Positions 24,379 to 35,200 of a DNA stretch of 53,458 nucleotides are shown piece after piece. Source of the DNA: Pseudoalteromonas prydzensis (lineage in GTDB: Bacteria > Pseudomonadota > Gammaproteobacteria > Enterobacterales > Alteromonadaceae); assembly GCF_011050055.1 (NCBI RefSeq), contig NZ_DRGM01000026.1:1-53458 (forward strand). The letters run 5' to 3'. The notes beneath the pieces are model-generated. The model ran no database searches. It was not told where the DNA came from and was given only the letters and a program-made list of their open reading frames with translations. The position numbers and the translations under genes are program-made. The stretch's first letter is position 1; each line of letters opens with the position of its first letter.

Positions 24379-25578
24379 ATCAGCGAGCAGTGAAAACGAC
24401 CAACCATTGCGCTCGCACAGCCGTTTCACAATACCTAAACCTAATCCATAGCCGTGAGACGATGACGTCTCTGTTGATATGCAACGCCTTTCAATGTTGT
24501 TGTGCGCCTGATTAGTAACTAACAGTTCACGCTCTTTAATACGAATTATAATTGCTCCCTGACCAGCGAGCGTGTGCTCGAACGCATTACGTACTAGATT
24601 GTTGAGCGCGATAGCAAAAGCCTGTGGATGTCCATGAACTATGGGGTTTGTGAGTTGCTCGATTTCAACATCAACCAATTTCCCTCTGAGCAAGTGGCGT
24701 TGCTGCTCTATCGCTTGACTCACTAACGGCATCACTAAAAACTGCTCGTCATACAATCCGTTATCTGACTCGCGAGCAAGCCACAAGAACATGTCAATGG
24801 TGGTTTTCATGTCTAGTGTTGCGCGCCTTATTCTGTCTAGCGCCTTTTCATCGGCTACTGATAAATTGCTGTGCTCTAGCAGCTCAAGTGCGCCTGTTAT
24901 CACCGTGATCGGCGTGCGTAACTCATGGCTAGCTGAATCGGTAAAGTATCGCTCTCTGGCTATAAATGCGCTGATACGTTCAAGCGTCAGCTCTATGGTT
25001 CTGGCGAGCATACCAACTTCATCTTCGCTGAAGCGGCTGGAATCTATGCGCTTATGGTCCTCGCTTGATAGTTGTTCTGGGTCGATATCGGCGACGACTT
25101 CAGCTAGTTGTGTTACAGGGGCAACAGCCCGCCGCATCACTACTATTCCCAGTCCGAATCCCAGTATTCCTAGCGTACCTACAACACTGCTAATAATAAG
25201 CAGTAACCACCAATCCTCTGACGACGAAGCCTCGATGCCAGCAACATCAAAAACCACAAAGGCAGGTGACTGCTGATTTTCGACAGCTATCACTGCAACA
25301 TGTAATTCTTCGCTATCGAACTCATACAACCCTAGTTCAGGATTTGTTTGCGCCCATTGTTTGAGTGATTGGGGTAAATTATCAAGCTTGTCATAACCAC
25401 GCAGGTTTGTCGTCGCAGCTGGATAGTTATCAGCTGCAACCTGTAGCTGTTGTGTTAGCACACGGTCTTCACTTAACCTAACTGCTGCGAAGAAAGCAAA
25501 GCCCCATACAATGCTAAGTACAGCAACACATAATGCAAATGCAATAGCGACACGTTTGCGTAAACTGTGTCGATACAT
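24346..25578 (-). CDS. Sensor histidine kinase
   Basis: This 410-residue kinase has TM1 at 10-33, a short periplasmic sensor (~35-120), TM2 at ~123-148, HAMP to ~205, HisKA with SASHELRTP (phospho-His218), and a HATPase domain with NNLVRNAFEHT (N box) and GYGLGLGIVKRL (G box). The small periplasmic loop has no domain that I recognise. It overlaps the response regulator stop (TAATG), so the two form a classical pair, and both follow a TonB receptor gene on the same strand. The pair may therefore regulate uptake of the receptor's ligand. Confidence 0.88.
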   Translation of the reverse strand: MYRHSLRKRVAIAFALCVAVLSIVWGFAFFAAVRLSEDRVLTQQLQVAADNYPAATTNLRGYDKLDNLPQSLKQWAQTNPELGLYEFDSEELHVAVIAVENQQSPAFVVFDVAGIEASSSEDWWLLLIISSVVGTLGILGFGLGIVVMRRAVAPVTQLAEVVADIDPEQLSSEDHKRIDSSRFSEDEVGMLARTIELTLERISAFIARERYFTDSASHELRTPITVITGALELLEHSNLSVADEKALDRIRRATLDMKTTIDMFLWLARESDNGLYDEQFLVMPLVSQAIEQQRHLLRGKLVDVEIEQLTNPIVHGHPQAFAIALNNLVRNAFEHTLAGQGAIIIRIKERELLVTNQAHNNIERRCISTETSSSHGYGLGLGIVKRLCERNGWSFSLLADEKSVVARLSW

Positions 25579-26282
25579 TATTGCGTATCCTCTGCAATTC
25601 GATAGCCGATCCGATGCACAGTATGAAGCAGCGGGCTGTCAAACGGCCTATCGATAGCCTGGCGTAACTTATACATATGCGAGCGAAGCGCATCACCATC
25701 GGGACGTTCGTCAGCCCACAACAAAGTTTCAAGCGTATCGCGAGCCACTACAGAGGGTGCCTGTTCCATTAATCGTTGCAGTAGTTTCATACCTGTTGGG
25801 TTGAGTTCGACACGTCGCCCCGCGCGATGAACTTGTAAAGTGGATTTATTTAGAGTCAGTTCGCCCACAATTAACAGGTTATCGGTTTTGCCATGACTGC
25901 GTTTGTACAACGCTTGCAGCCGTGCATGGAGCTCTTGTAATGCAAATGGCTTAACCAAATAATCATCGGCTCCCGCCGCAAACCCCTTAAGTTTATCGTC
26001 CAGCGTATCCCTGGCCGTTAGCATAAGTACTGGGATTTCTAGTTTGGCGTCCGCTCGCAACTGTTGGCAAAAACTTATGCCATCCATTCCTGGCAGCATC
26101 AAATCGAGTACAATCACATCAAATGGATTGGTCAACGCTAAATGCATCGCACTGATACCATCATAGGCAAAATCCAGTATATAACTGTGCCTTTCAAGAT
26201 AGGCGGCAATGTTTTCACAAATGTCGCGGTTATCTTCGACAATCAAAGCTCTGATCGGCGTTGCACTGTGCGAGTTAACCAT
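25578..26282 (-). CDS. OmpR/PhoB-family response regulator
   Basis: This 234-residue protein has a receiver domain with acidic pocket ED at 16-17, phospho-acceptor Asp60 (VIVLDLMLPGMDG) and KPF switch (LVKPFALQEL). Its C-terminal winged helix has LNPTGMKLLQRLMEQAPSVVARDTLE and SHMYKLRQAID. It starts 13 bp after the TonB receptor stop and is followed without a gap by its kinase. It probably activates or represses the receptor gene at the promoter near 28681-28843. Confidence 0.9.
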   Translation of the reverse strand: MVNSHSATPIRALIVEDNRDICENIAAYLERHSYILDFAYDGISAMHLALTNPFDVIVLDLMLPGMDGISFCQQLRADAKLEIPVLMLTARDTLDDKLKGFAAGADDYLVKPFALQELHARLQALYKRSHGKTDNLLIVGELTLNKSTLQVHRAGRRVELNPTGMKLLQRLMEQAPSVVARDTLETLLWADERPDGDALRSHMYKLRQAIDRPFDSPLLHTVHRIGYRIAEDTQ

Positions 26283-26295
26283 CTTCTATGCTCCC

Positions 26296-28680
26296 TTACC
26301 AGGCATAATCTAATCGCAAACCTATGAGTGGCTCTGCTTCGCTATCGTCTACGACCTCAATGCCTCGGCGGTAGTCAAACTCAGTGTCGTCACTTGATGA
26401 CGCTGCCGTTACGTTGATAACATCGAGAAAAGCAGTTACATCTATGGGGCCAAACGCACGTCGATAGTCAACGCGAAGATTCAGCGAACCGGAACCACTT
26501 TTGCGACCAACATTACGCTCAGTGATCTCTTTTGAGTAACGTAAAGGTTGTCCTGGCCCCAATACGTCTGAATGAATTATAAATTCGTCGTCTGGTCTAC
26601 CGGAAAGATATTTATAGCGTCCTGCGACTTTCCAGCGATCGCTGATCTCCCAAGTCAAACCTAGGGTAGCGACATGCTCGCGACTAAATTCTGCGGCCAC
26701 GTCACCACGACCATCTTTACGATCAATGACTGCATCATTGTAAGAATAGGTTGCACTCGCGTAAAGGCCTTCATAGATTGCACCATTAAGGACAAAATCA
26801 ACACCATACGAGGTGCCATCACCAATATTTGCATAAGTTCCGCTGGCTCGATCAAGATCAACCACTAAATCGTCGAGAGTTTGATAATAAGCTTCGGTCA
26901 ACAGTGACCAATTGCTGCTCGGAAAGTATTTGAAACCAACACTAGCGTGGGTGATTTTTTCGGTCTTAAGATCATTTGAGTCGTTCGCTGCAAGCTCTAG
27001 ATAGCGTGGCGACTGATGAAAGAGTCCTGCTGTTGCAAAATATCTAACTGTTTTGCTCGGCTGCCAGTTAACGTTAAATCTTGGTGATGCAAAACTTTCG
27101 TCAGCAAAACCGTCCCGTTCGAGGCGCAGTCCAGTACCAAAATCCCAATCACCAAATTCAAAAATTTGATCTACGTAGCCAACATAACTGGTTTCTTTCT
27201 GGTTCATTGTGGAGTCGATGCTCTCAGGCGTCAGTACAATAAAGTATTGCTCAGGATCTGGCCTAAAATCATCCTCATCGTAGACATAGCGATTCCAATC
27301 ACCATCTAAAACGGTGCTGTAGTCCAGCTCAATTTGCGTCACTCGCACACCAGCACTGAACAATCCCCATTGGTTTACTGTCTCAAAATCGCTTCGCCAG
27401 CCAAGCTCTGTTTCACCTTCAGTGATGGTAATAATATCCTCCCGCACCGGATAATCAGACGCAGCTGTGCCTGCTGGTACAAGATCAGGATAAGCTTCCC
27501 CCTCTGAGCTCACTTTGTCACTGTTGCGATAGTAAAACTTATTGGTCCAAACTGCTGTTTCACCAAGCAAAGTTCGCCAAGTTAGACCATATAAATCACT
27601 GTCTTGCTCAGAGTCTTGCAGCGCAGTGTCTTCGAAATTGGGCGACTCGGCAACGTGTTTAACACCGCGAGTATAGTCTTCGTGAGTATCCATTAGCAGA
27701 ATTTCAACGGTGTTATCTTGATTGATGGGGATGACTGATTTTAGTATCACGTCCCTTAACACTGGTTCACCAATATCTAGCTCTTCAATGGTTTCAAACA
27801 AAGCGCCAAAGTCCAATCGTCTTGCAGAAAAAAGCATAGTTGCATCATCAGTAATACCCATAGGCCCATCGTAACCTACTTCATAACCGGCAAGATCATA
27901 GCGGAAACTTGCTGACGGGCTTGGATTACCATCGGCAACATCGAGTTGCAGTAGCGATGCTGCACGGCCGCCATAAGCCGGGCCCCAGCCACCTGGGGAG
28001 AATTCAGCGCCGCTGATAACGTTTGGTGCAAAAATCGAGAAACGACCACCACCGCCAACATCCTGCTCTTCACCTAGTGTCGCATCAAAGTGAATCGCTT
28101 TATCAAAAGGAAAGTCATCAACGAATAGCAAATTATCTCTTGGCCCACGACCGCGAACACTAAAGCTTGCAAATTCACTGTCGGATGCAAGACCTGGCAA
28201 TCCATCCAACGATAGCAGCGGATCTGCACCACCGCCCACAGCGCTTCGCAACGCTTCCCTATCGAGGTAGGTGCTAGAGCCTGAAGAAAATACATCCGCT
28301 TGCTGCGCCCGCACTTCCACAACTTCAATTATTTGCTCTCTAAGTTCAAATTCTACTTTGATATTTTTTCGCGTCACCACACGTACACTTGGTTCATACA
28401 ATGAAGTGAATCCGTTTTTAGTGACGTTGACCGAGTAAAGGCCTGGGTCAAGCTGTGCAACAACAGCGCGACCTTGTTGATCGGTTGCTAAAGTTTGCGT
28501 GGATGAGGTTTCTCGTTTCTTGATAGTGATCTGCACATTTGCCAGTGGCCGATTTATATTTTGCTCTTTGACTATAAAGGTCAGCGCCCCTGGCGCCTCT
28601 GCTGCATGGCTAAGTAGTGGCAAGCCAATCAACAGTGCCCACAAGGTCAACCACGATAGCAGTCTTAATTGCCCGTTCAT
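26296..28680 (-). CDS. TonB-dependent outer-membrane receptor with CarboxypepD_reg domain
   Basis: This 794-residue protein has a signal peptide (1-26), a carboxypeptidase-regulatory-like beta-sandwich (~30-112, NRPLANVQITIKKRETSSTQ), then the plug (DPLLSLDGLPGLASDSEFASFSVRGRGPRDNLLFVDDF) and a 22-strand-type barrel ending in the aromatic-terminated LRLDYAW. The N-terminal extension is common in receptors for sugars, peptides or siderophores in marine bacteria; the ligand is not readable. A consensus AGAGGG ribosome site precedes the ATG. It is first in a three-gene operon with a two-component system, all inside the segment bounded by the mscS direct repeat. Confidence 0.88.
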   Translation of the reverse strand: MNGQLRLLSWLTLWALLIGLPLLSHAAEAPGALTFIVKEQNINRPLANVQITIKKRETSSTQTLATDQQGRAVVAQLDPGLYSVNVTKNGFTSLYEPSVRVVTRKNIKVEFELREQIIEVVEVRAQQADVFSSGSSTYLDREALRSAVGGGADPLLSLDGLPGLASDSEFASFSVRGRGPRDNLLFVDDFPFDKAIHFDATLGEEQDVGGGGRFSIFAPNVISGAEFSPGGWGPAYGGRAASLLQLDVADGNPSPSASFRYDLAGYEVGYDGPMGITDDATMLFSARRLDFGALFETIEELDIGEPVLRDVILKSVIPINQDNTVEILLMDTHEDYTRGVKHVAESPNFEDTALQDSEQDSDLYGLTWRTLLGETAVWTNKFYYRNSDKVSSEGEAYPDLVPAGTAASDYPVREDIITITEGETELGWRSDFETVNQWGLFSAGVRVTQIELDYSTVLDGDWNRYVYDEDDFRPDPEQYFIVLTPESIDSTMNQKETSYVGYVDQIFEFGDWDFGTGLRLERDGFADESFASPRFNVNWQPSKTVRYFATAGLFHQSPRYLELAANDSNDLKTEKITHASVGFKYFPSSNWSLLTEAYYQTLDDLVVDLDRASGTYANIGDGTSYGVDFVLNGAIYEGLYASATYSYNDAVIDRKDGRGDVAAEFSREHVATLGLTWEISDRWKVAGRYKYLSGRPDDEFIIHSDVLGPGQPLRYSKEITERNVGRKSGSGSLNLRVDYRRAFGPIDVTAFLDVINVTAASSSDDTEFDYRRGIEVVDDSEAEPLIGLRLDYAW

Positions 28681-28843
28681 ATTGCTATCCCTCTAATTGT
28701 TAACCGCACGACTTCTTTCAATTGCCTGCTCATCTTACTCTCCTTACAAAAAAATCAACTTAGCGCTGTAGTGAATGCAAGGAGTCTAGCAAAGCGAATG
28801 TGACTAAAAAGTCACCAGAACATAAAGGTTATATAAAATGGAG
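28681..28843. promoter_or_regulatory. Presumed promoter region of TonB/two-component operon
   Basis: These 163 bp of AT-rich DNA lie between the TonB receptor start and the mscS fragment. No confident -35/-10 pair or response-regulator direct repeat could be picked out by eye. The only upstream region for the operon is here, so its promoter and any regulator site must lie in it or in the mscS fragment. Confidence 0.4.
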
Positions 28844-29034
28844 GAAAGTTAGACGCAAAGATTTCTGGCCCTGCACCTGAAATACACTTTAGCACCACTG
28901 AGCTTGGTGAATTTAAAGCAAGCTTCACGTTATTCAGACCAACCGACCAAGCACTCGCAATAGAGCACAAACTAACCGAGTATTTTATGACACTTTGGTA
29001 CGCTGAAGCTGAAAAAAGTGCCACTCAACACTAA
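28844..29034 (+). pseudogene. mscS 3' fragment (direct repeat of 24098-24274)
   Basis: Positions 28844-29020 repeat 24098-24274 with six visible substitutions in 177 bp (~97% identical by hand count), in the same orientation and frame. After that the frame continues with a different tail, ATQH, and stops at 29034. In-frame stop TAA at 28834 and no start codon make it non-coding. It is the truncated second copy of the channel gene, just before Grx-MauE copy 3. Confidence 0.9.
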
Positions 29035-29161
29035 ACCATTAAAGCGAGCATAGAACTTGCTACACTACTAAATACAAACGCTTCAAATAGATAAATGGCA
29101 TTAAACCGGTAAAGTTTACAGGGTATTGCCATCATTTACTCATAAAGTGTCAGGAGGTAGT

Positions 29162-29893
29162 GTGGCTAAGTCAGCAATTTTATATCGCATGGTAACCGAT
29201 GAGCATATTTGCCCGTTTGGTTTAAAGTCAAAAGATCTATTACAGCGAAACGGCTTTACTGTGGATGATCGCCACCTTAGTTCACGCCAAGAAACCGATG
29301 CATTTAAAGCCAAACATGATGTTGCCACCACGCCACAAACCTTTATTGATGAGCAACGTATTGGCGGTTACGATGATTTGCGTGGCTATTTTGAGCTGCC
29401 CAAAGCAGGTCAACATGGTACGAGCTACACACCAGTGCTGGCTATTTTTGCTGTAACTATATTACTAAGCTGTGGGTTTAGTTATGCCAACAACAGCGGT
29501 TTATTTTCGATGCAAAATTTAATGCTGTTTGTTGCACTGTCGATGGCAGTGTTAGCAATTCAAAAACTGCAAGATTTATACAGTTTTTCAAACTCGTTTA
29601 TTACTTACGATCTATTGGCGATGAAAGTAGTGCCCTATGCCTATGTTTATCCATTTTTAGAGGCGTTTGTGGCTGTGGGTATGATAGCAAACTTAACGGC
29701 TTATATTGTTGCGCCAATCTCGTTATTTATCGGCACGATAGGCGCTATTTCGGTGTTTAAAGCGGTATATATCGATAAACGTGAACTCAAGTGTGCCTGC
29801 GTAGGGGGTGACAGTAATGTGCCATTGGGCTTTATTTCATTGACTGAGAATTTGTTGATGATTGGCGCAGGCTGTTGGATGTTACTGCGATAG
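29162..29893 (+). CDS. Glutaredoxin-MauE membrane fusion, copy 3
   Basis: This 243-residue protein is the third paralogue, with CPFG (Cys17), TTPQTF, GGYDDL and the terminal KCACVGGDSNVPLG motif. The frame opens at an ATG at 29126, but GTG 29162 is preferred: AGGAGG lies four bases upstream and the resulting N-terminus (AKSAILYRMVTDEHI) aligns exactly with the other two copies. It stands directly after the mscS fragment, mirroring the copy 2-mscS pairing. Probable thiol-redox membrane protein of unknown substrate. Confidence 0.82.
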   Translation: MAKSAILYRMVTDEHICPFGLKSKDLLQRNGFTVDDRHLSSRQETDAFKAKHDVATTPQTFIDEQRIGGYDDLRGYFELPKAGQHGTSYTPVLAIFAVTILLSCGFSYANNSGLFSMQNLMLFVALSMAVLAIQKLQDLYSFSNSFITYDLLAMKVVPYAYVYPFLEAFVAVGMIANLTAYIVAPISLFIGTIGAISVFKAVYIDKRELKCACVGGDSNVPLGFISLTENLLMIGAGCWMLLR

Positions 29894-29942
29894 ATTGCTG
29901 CTCACTTTCTTGGTAGAGGATATATGCGCCGTTTAATTTATG

Positions 29943-30014
29943 GTAGGAAAGCGCTTTAGCGCCGAAAATAGGCCCCGAGGTTCGTTGCTCGAACCTCGTT
30001 TCCCGAGCTCCTAC
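29943..30014. repeat. REP/BIME-like palindromic element
   Basis: A 72-bp segment is bounded by inverted GTAGGA and TCCTAC. Inside are GCGCTTTAGCGC and a perfect CGAGGTTCG-TTGCT-CGAACCTCG hairpin (29976-29998). GTAGGA-bounded GC-rich palindromes are typical of repetitive extragenic palindromes in gammaproteobacteria. It lies between the ends of Grx-MauE copy 3 and tldD and may also end transcription of both. Confidence 0.6.
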
Positions 30015-30031
30015 GTTAACGCAGAGCTCTA

Positions 30032-31471
30032 TTAAGCCGTGCCACCTACAGTGAGGTTGTCTATCTTCAAGCTTGGTTGGCCAACGCCTACTGGTACACT
30101 TTGACCGTCTTTACCGCATACGCCCACACCTTTATCAAGTGCAAGGTCGTTACCCACCATCGAAATTTGCTGCATTACTTCAGGGCCATTACCAATTAAG
30201 GTGGCGCCTTTAATAGGTTGGGTAATTTTACCATTTTCAATTAAGTAGGCTTCAGAGGCACTAAATACAAATTTACCTGAGGTGATATCTACTTGGCCGC
30301 CACCAAAGTTAGGCGCGAAAATGCCTTTTTTAACCGTGCTGATAATATCTGCTTGGCTGTGTTCGCCGCCTAACATATAGGTGTTGGTCATCCGTGGCAT
30401 AGGTAAGTGAGCGTACGATTCGCGGCGCGCGTTACCAGTTGGGTTAACCCCCATCAAACGCGCGTTCATTTTATCTTGCATATAGCCTTTTAAAATACCG
30501 TTTTCGATAAGTACGTTATAGGCCGCAGGCGTGCCTTCATCATCTACGTTAAGTGAACCACGACGGTCAGCAATAGTGCCATCATCAACCACAGTACACA
30601 GCTCAGAAGCCACCTTTTGCCCTACTTTACCGCTGAACGCAGAGGCACCTTTACGGTTAAAGTCGCCTTCTAAACCATGGCCTACGGCTTCGTGTAACAA
30701 TACCCCTGGCCAACCATTACCCAATACCACTTCCATAGTGCCCGCTGGAGCATCAATGGCTTCTAGGTTTACTTTAGCTTGGCGTACCGCTTCTTCGGCG
30801 TATTCCATCCAACGTGGTTTACCCTCAACTAATTCTTTAAAATAACCATAATCTAAACGCGCACCGCCGCCTGCACCACCGCGTTCACGACGGCCGTTTT
30901 TCTCTAATAACACAGAGCAGTTTAAACGGATCAATGGGCGAATATCGGTAGCGAAGGTACCATCACTGGCGGCAATTAATACTTCCTCATAAACCGCTGA
31001 CATAGAGCTGATCACTTGCTCTGCATCGGGTGCAAGTTCGCGAATATAGTTTTCAAGCTCACGTAACAAATTTACTTTGTCGGTATCTGTCATACTTTGA
31101 ATTGGTTGTAGCGGTGCAAACTGCTGCTTTGCTGCCACATCACTAAATACCTGAATAGCTTTGCTTTCGCCTGCTTCGGCAATACTACGCGCGGCGGTGG
31201 CGGCTTTATTTAGGGCTTCGAGGTTAATCGCATCAGAGTACGAAAAACCGGTTTTTTCACCGCTCACGGCACGTACACCTACGCCACGTTCAACGTTGTA
31301 TGAGCCTTCTTTCACTAAACCGTCTTCAAGCACCCAGGATTCATGGTGGCTTGATTGAAAATACAGATCTGCGTAATCAACGTTATGCTGATGAATAAAA
31401 CCAAGCGTTTTTTCGAGTTCTTCTCGATTTAGCTGACTGTCGTGTAATAAATGCTGTTCAACCGAATTCAT
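30032..31471 (-). CDS. tldD: Metalloprotease TldD
   Basis: This 479-residue protein has the TldD family signature [11 protein letters not shown] (zinc HExxxH) in the second half and the conserved N-terminal [24 protein letters not shown]. With PmbA/TldE it forms a protease that processes modified peptides (microcin B17, CcdA) in the cytosol. It overlaps the upstream nitrilase gene by 4 bp, in the order rng-yhdP-nitrilase-tldD that is conserved in Alteromonadales and enterobacteria. Confidence 0.95.
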   Translation of the reverse strand: MNSVEQHLLHDSQLNREELEKTLGFIHQHNVDYADLYFQSSHHESWVLEDGLVKEGSYNVERGVGVRAVSGEKTGFSYSDAINLEALNKAATAARSIAEAGESKAIQVFSDVAAKQQFAPLQPIQSMTDTDKVNLLRELENYIRELAPDAEQVISSMSAVYEEVLIAASDGTFATDIRPLIRLNCSVLLEKNGRRERGGAGGGARLDYGYFKELVEGKPRWMEYAEEAVRQAKVNLEAIDAPAGTMEVVLGNGWPGVLLHEAVGHGLEGDFNRKGASAFSGKVGQKVASELCTVVDDGTIADRRGSLNVDDEGTPAAYNVLIENGILKGYMQDKMNARLMGVNPTGNARRESYAHLPMPRMTNTYMLGGEHSQADIISTVKKGIFAPNFGGGQVDITSGKFVFSASEAYLIENGKITQPIKGATLIGNGPEVMQQISMVGNDLALDKGVGVCGKDGQSVPVGVGQPSLKIDNLTVGGTA

Positions 31472-32277
31472 AATAAATGCTCTCTAAATCGTTGGTGAGA
31501 TTGCACTGGCATATCTCGACGAATGGCGTGCAAGCGGTTTAAATCTGGCTGACAGCCAATAAACCCTATGCCATTTGCAAGCTCACTGAGGACATCGCCC
31601 CAAGGAGAAATAATAATACTGTGGCCATATGTTGCGCGGCCATTTTCGTGTTGCCCTACTTGCGCAGCGGCAATCACATAACTTTGTGTTTCTATTGCCC
31701 GCGCTGTTAGTAACGGCTGCCAATGAGCGGCGCCGGTTACGGTGGTAAAAGCGCTAGGCACTAAGATAATTTCAGCCCCAGCACGTTGCAAGGCACTAAA
31801 TAAGCCACTAAAGCGCAGATCATAACATACTGTTAAGCCTATTTTACCAAACGGCGAATCCACTACCACGATATCATTGCCCGCTTGGGTAAAGTTAGAC
31901 TCGCGATATGCCCCTGTACCGTCCGCCACATCTACATCAAATAAATGCATCTTGTTGTATTGGGCAACCACATCGCCTTGGTTATTAACAAGCAAAGAGG
32001 CAGCAAAGTATTTGTCATGTGCAGTGGCAATCGGCACAGTGCCTGCCGCAAGCCAAATATCATACTGACGACATAAATCACTTAATTGCTGTATATAAAC
32101 GTCACTTTGCTTAGCAATCGCGAGTGTTTGTTGGCCACTTTTACTAAAGACTAAAAAGCTCTCAGGTAAACACACCAGTAATGGCCGAGTTGCAGGGAGT
32201 TGTTGTAACTGCAGGTTAAGTTGCTCAATGTTAGCATCAGCATACAGTCCGGAGCACATTTGTAGTGCGACTATCAT
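31468..32277 (-). CDS. Nitrilase-superfamily carbon-nitrogen hydrolase
   Basis: This 269-residue enzyme has the nitrilase triad context: Glu in [10 protein letters not shown], Lys in [11 protein letters not shown] and Cys in [14 protein letters not shown]. It resembles the Nit1/omega-amidase-like branch, which includes deaminated-glutathione amidase, so metabolite repair is a likely role. ATG 32277 has AAGGAGC upstream and is chosen over the 12-codon longer frame start at 32313. It lies between yhdP and tldD in the same direction, as in related genomes. Confidence 0.85.
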   Translation of the reverse strand: MIVALQMCSGLYADANIEQLNLQLQQLPATRPLLVCLPESFLVFSKSGQQTLAIAKQSDVYIQQLSDLCRQYDIWLAAGTVPIATAHDKYFAASLLVNNQGDVVAQYNKMHLFDVDVADGTGAYRESNFTQAGNDIVVVDSPFGKIGLTVCYDLRFSGLFSALQRAGAEIILVPSAFTTVTGAAHWQPLLTARAIETQSYVIAAAQVGQHENGRATYGHSIIISPWGDVLSELANGIGFIGCQPDLNRLHAIRRDMPVQSHQRFREHLL

Positions 32278-32287
32278 AGCTTGCTCC

Positions 32288-35200
32288 TTATTGCGTGGCT
32301 GTAACGGCGGCATCTTTGAGTGTTAGCTCATTTGATCTAGACGCTTGAGGTTGATTTTGTGCCGCTTGTGGCAGTGTCACTTCACGGCTCTTACGATCGA
32401 TTTCTTTCACCACAGGGTCATTCATACTGCCAGTCACTTTAAAATTAATTTCTGAAATAACCCGCGCTGAGTGAATCACTTTATCTATCGCCAATGCAGC
32501 AAGCCCAGTTACCGGATTAACCATCCACGCCACGATCACCGGAATACTTGAGGTAACTTGTGGCGCAACCGCTAAATCATAATCAATTTCCATGGTGTTG
32601 AGATTGGTGTGGCCTTTAATAGTTAAATCTGCAGGGACGCCATCCATTTTCGTATCTTGGGTATAGGCAATGCCTTGCTCTAACTGCATCGTACCTTGTA
32701 GGCTGTTATAGAAAAATCCCTTTGAAAACACATCTCTAAAGTCGAGCTTTAACTTGCGCACTAATGAATCAAGGCTAAGTAACGAAAATACCCGCGCACC
32801 ACCATCGCTTACCTCAGCTAAGTGTCCTTCGCCTAAACGCCAATCTAAATCACCCGACAAACTGGCTACATCAAATAAGTAAGGCGCATCTTGCCACGCG
32901 AGGTTAAATTTAATATCAGCAGTTGAATCTTTAACTGTAGTGGTAATATCAAATTCATCAAATAGTTCTCCGATATCATCACTTTGCATATTACCGCTAA
33001 ACTGGCTGATGCTATCTTGCCAGTGACCTTTGGCGCGTAAAATATGCTCACCTTTATCAACCACAAGCTCTGACACTGTGAGTTTATGGCCATCACCATA
33101 GAGTGATGCACTGACTTTATCGAGTTGATAACTTGCCACTTTACAATCAGCACATTCAAACTCAATGGCCGGTAAGTCACTTAACCAAGTGTAATCTTGA
33201 GGCGTGTCTGCTGGCAACGGTTCACCCGTAGTTGGCATAAAATTAACACGTAAATAATCACTGGCGATATGAATTGGTCGACTTGATTTATCAAGTGGTA
33301 TAAGGACTTGTGAACGCAGCTCTTTAGCATTAAGACGCAGGCTCAAATCACTGCCAATAGGCGCTAAACGCATTTCAAAATCATTAAAGGCAATATCGGC
33401 TATGGTTAATTGCTGTATTTGACCGACAATTTCTTTTAATGGTGGCAACACACCTGGTTGATCTGACTCTGCTTGGCTAATGGTGATGATCTGCTGGATC
33501 AAATCAAGCCAAGGTAATAAATCTGTTTGTTGTAAATTAATAGCAACACTTAAGTCTTGCTGGTTTAGCCCTAAATCTTGCTTACCTAAGATGATATGCG
33601 CATTGCTTAAAGCGCCGCTGCTGTTCGCTAAAATGCCATTAAAATATGCGTTGTTATTGATATTCACAGTAATCAAATTAGAAATTTCATCACCTTGAAC
33701 AACAGCCGTTAACGGCCAGAGCTGATCGACGCTTTTACTATAGGGTGCCGGTAATTCACTGCTGAGCCCCTCAAGTTGTGAACTCACATTGGCGCGATAG
33801 TTAAAGCCATCAGTTAAAAAGTTGAGCGCAACATTGATGGCAACTTCACTTTCACCCTGTAAGTAACCTTTTAATAAACCTTGGCCATGCGAAATTAAGC
33901 TATCAGCATTTAACTGTGCTTTTATATCAATGTCAGCACGGTAATTTTGGTCAATGTTTTTACCATTAAAATTAACTTTCAGCGGCATTCCTAACCAGCT
34001 GGCTTGCGCATTTTTTAAGGTGATCTGATCATCATTAAAATGTAGCTTGCCCGTTACGCCCTCAAGCTGTAGTCCTGGCTGCGCTAAATACACTGGCAGG
34101 TTTTTTAAATTAACGGTGCCTTTAGCTGTTACATCTAACTCGTTTAAATCAACAAGTAGCTCAATATCAGCGCTGGCCGTGCCTTTACCTTGGATCACCG
34201 CAAATACATTTGCTAGTGGTTCTGCAATCGGCGTTGCTTGAAAAAACGGTAGTAACTTTTGCGCATCAGCACGTTTATTAATTTTTACACTGAGTAGATC
34301 TGCGTTCATTAGATCTGCAATACTGACATGCACGGCATCAGCAACGGCTAAATTAACTAATTGCCCCTGCTGAGAATAAATGTCCATACGCTGATTTTCA
34401 AAATGTAATTTGGCGCTAGCATTGGTCACTGCCGGCCAATCTGGGGCAAACTGGTAGTGCGCGTTATCGACCTGCGCTAACACTTCAAATTGCCCTGAGT
34501 TATCAGCAAACGGAAAACCCGTTAATGGCCCTGAAAACAACACTTGTGCCTGGCTGAGTTCGCCACCTTTAATTGCCCCAGTTAAGTAATCAACTAAGTT
34601 TTCCGTCATCACTGGGCGTGGAAAGTAATGGCTGGCAATACTGGCATCGGCTGCAAATGCTTCTGCGTATAAATCTAGCCGCGGCTGTTCGCCTAAGGTT
34701 AGTTTCATTTCAGCTGCAACGGTGACTTCTTCATTATCAAGCCAAATATTATCACTGCTGAGCTGCCAACCTTGTTCGCTATTGGCTAAATCAATTTGCA
34801 TATTAAGCTGATTATATTTAATAGGATGACTAAAGGTGTCACCTGTCAGTAGTTCACTATTTTCACCAAACAGGTTGATCCGGCCACGATCTTGGTTAAG
34901 CAGTCCATCAACCAATAACCCTTGTACTGCCGGCACACCTTGCTCAGCAAGCCAACCTAACTGCTGTGCTTCAAACCATAACTGCCATTGCTGCGCTGAG
35001 CTAAATTGCAAATATGCACGCTTAACTTGGCCACTGGGCTGTCGAGTTAATAGCGGCTCTAATGCTGAAAAATCACTGAGTTGCGCCAACTTTGTCACTA
35101 ACTCAAAGTCCAGCTGCTGTAACCAAAACTGCTGCTGGTTGTGATCTAACTGTGCTTCAAATTGAAAGTCAGGCCACTGTTGTTGATCATTTGCGATCGC

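Noticed and set aside
24791..25276. 161-residue plus-strand frame inside the kinase gene
   Set aside because: Shadow of a clearly conserved histidine kinase; serine-rich composition and no ribosome site.
28812..29024. 70-residue minus-strand ORF over the mscS fragment
   Set aside because: Antisense of the duplicated channel segment; the same reverse frame exists by chance in the parent gene.
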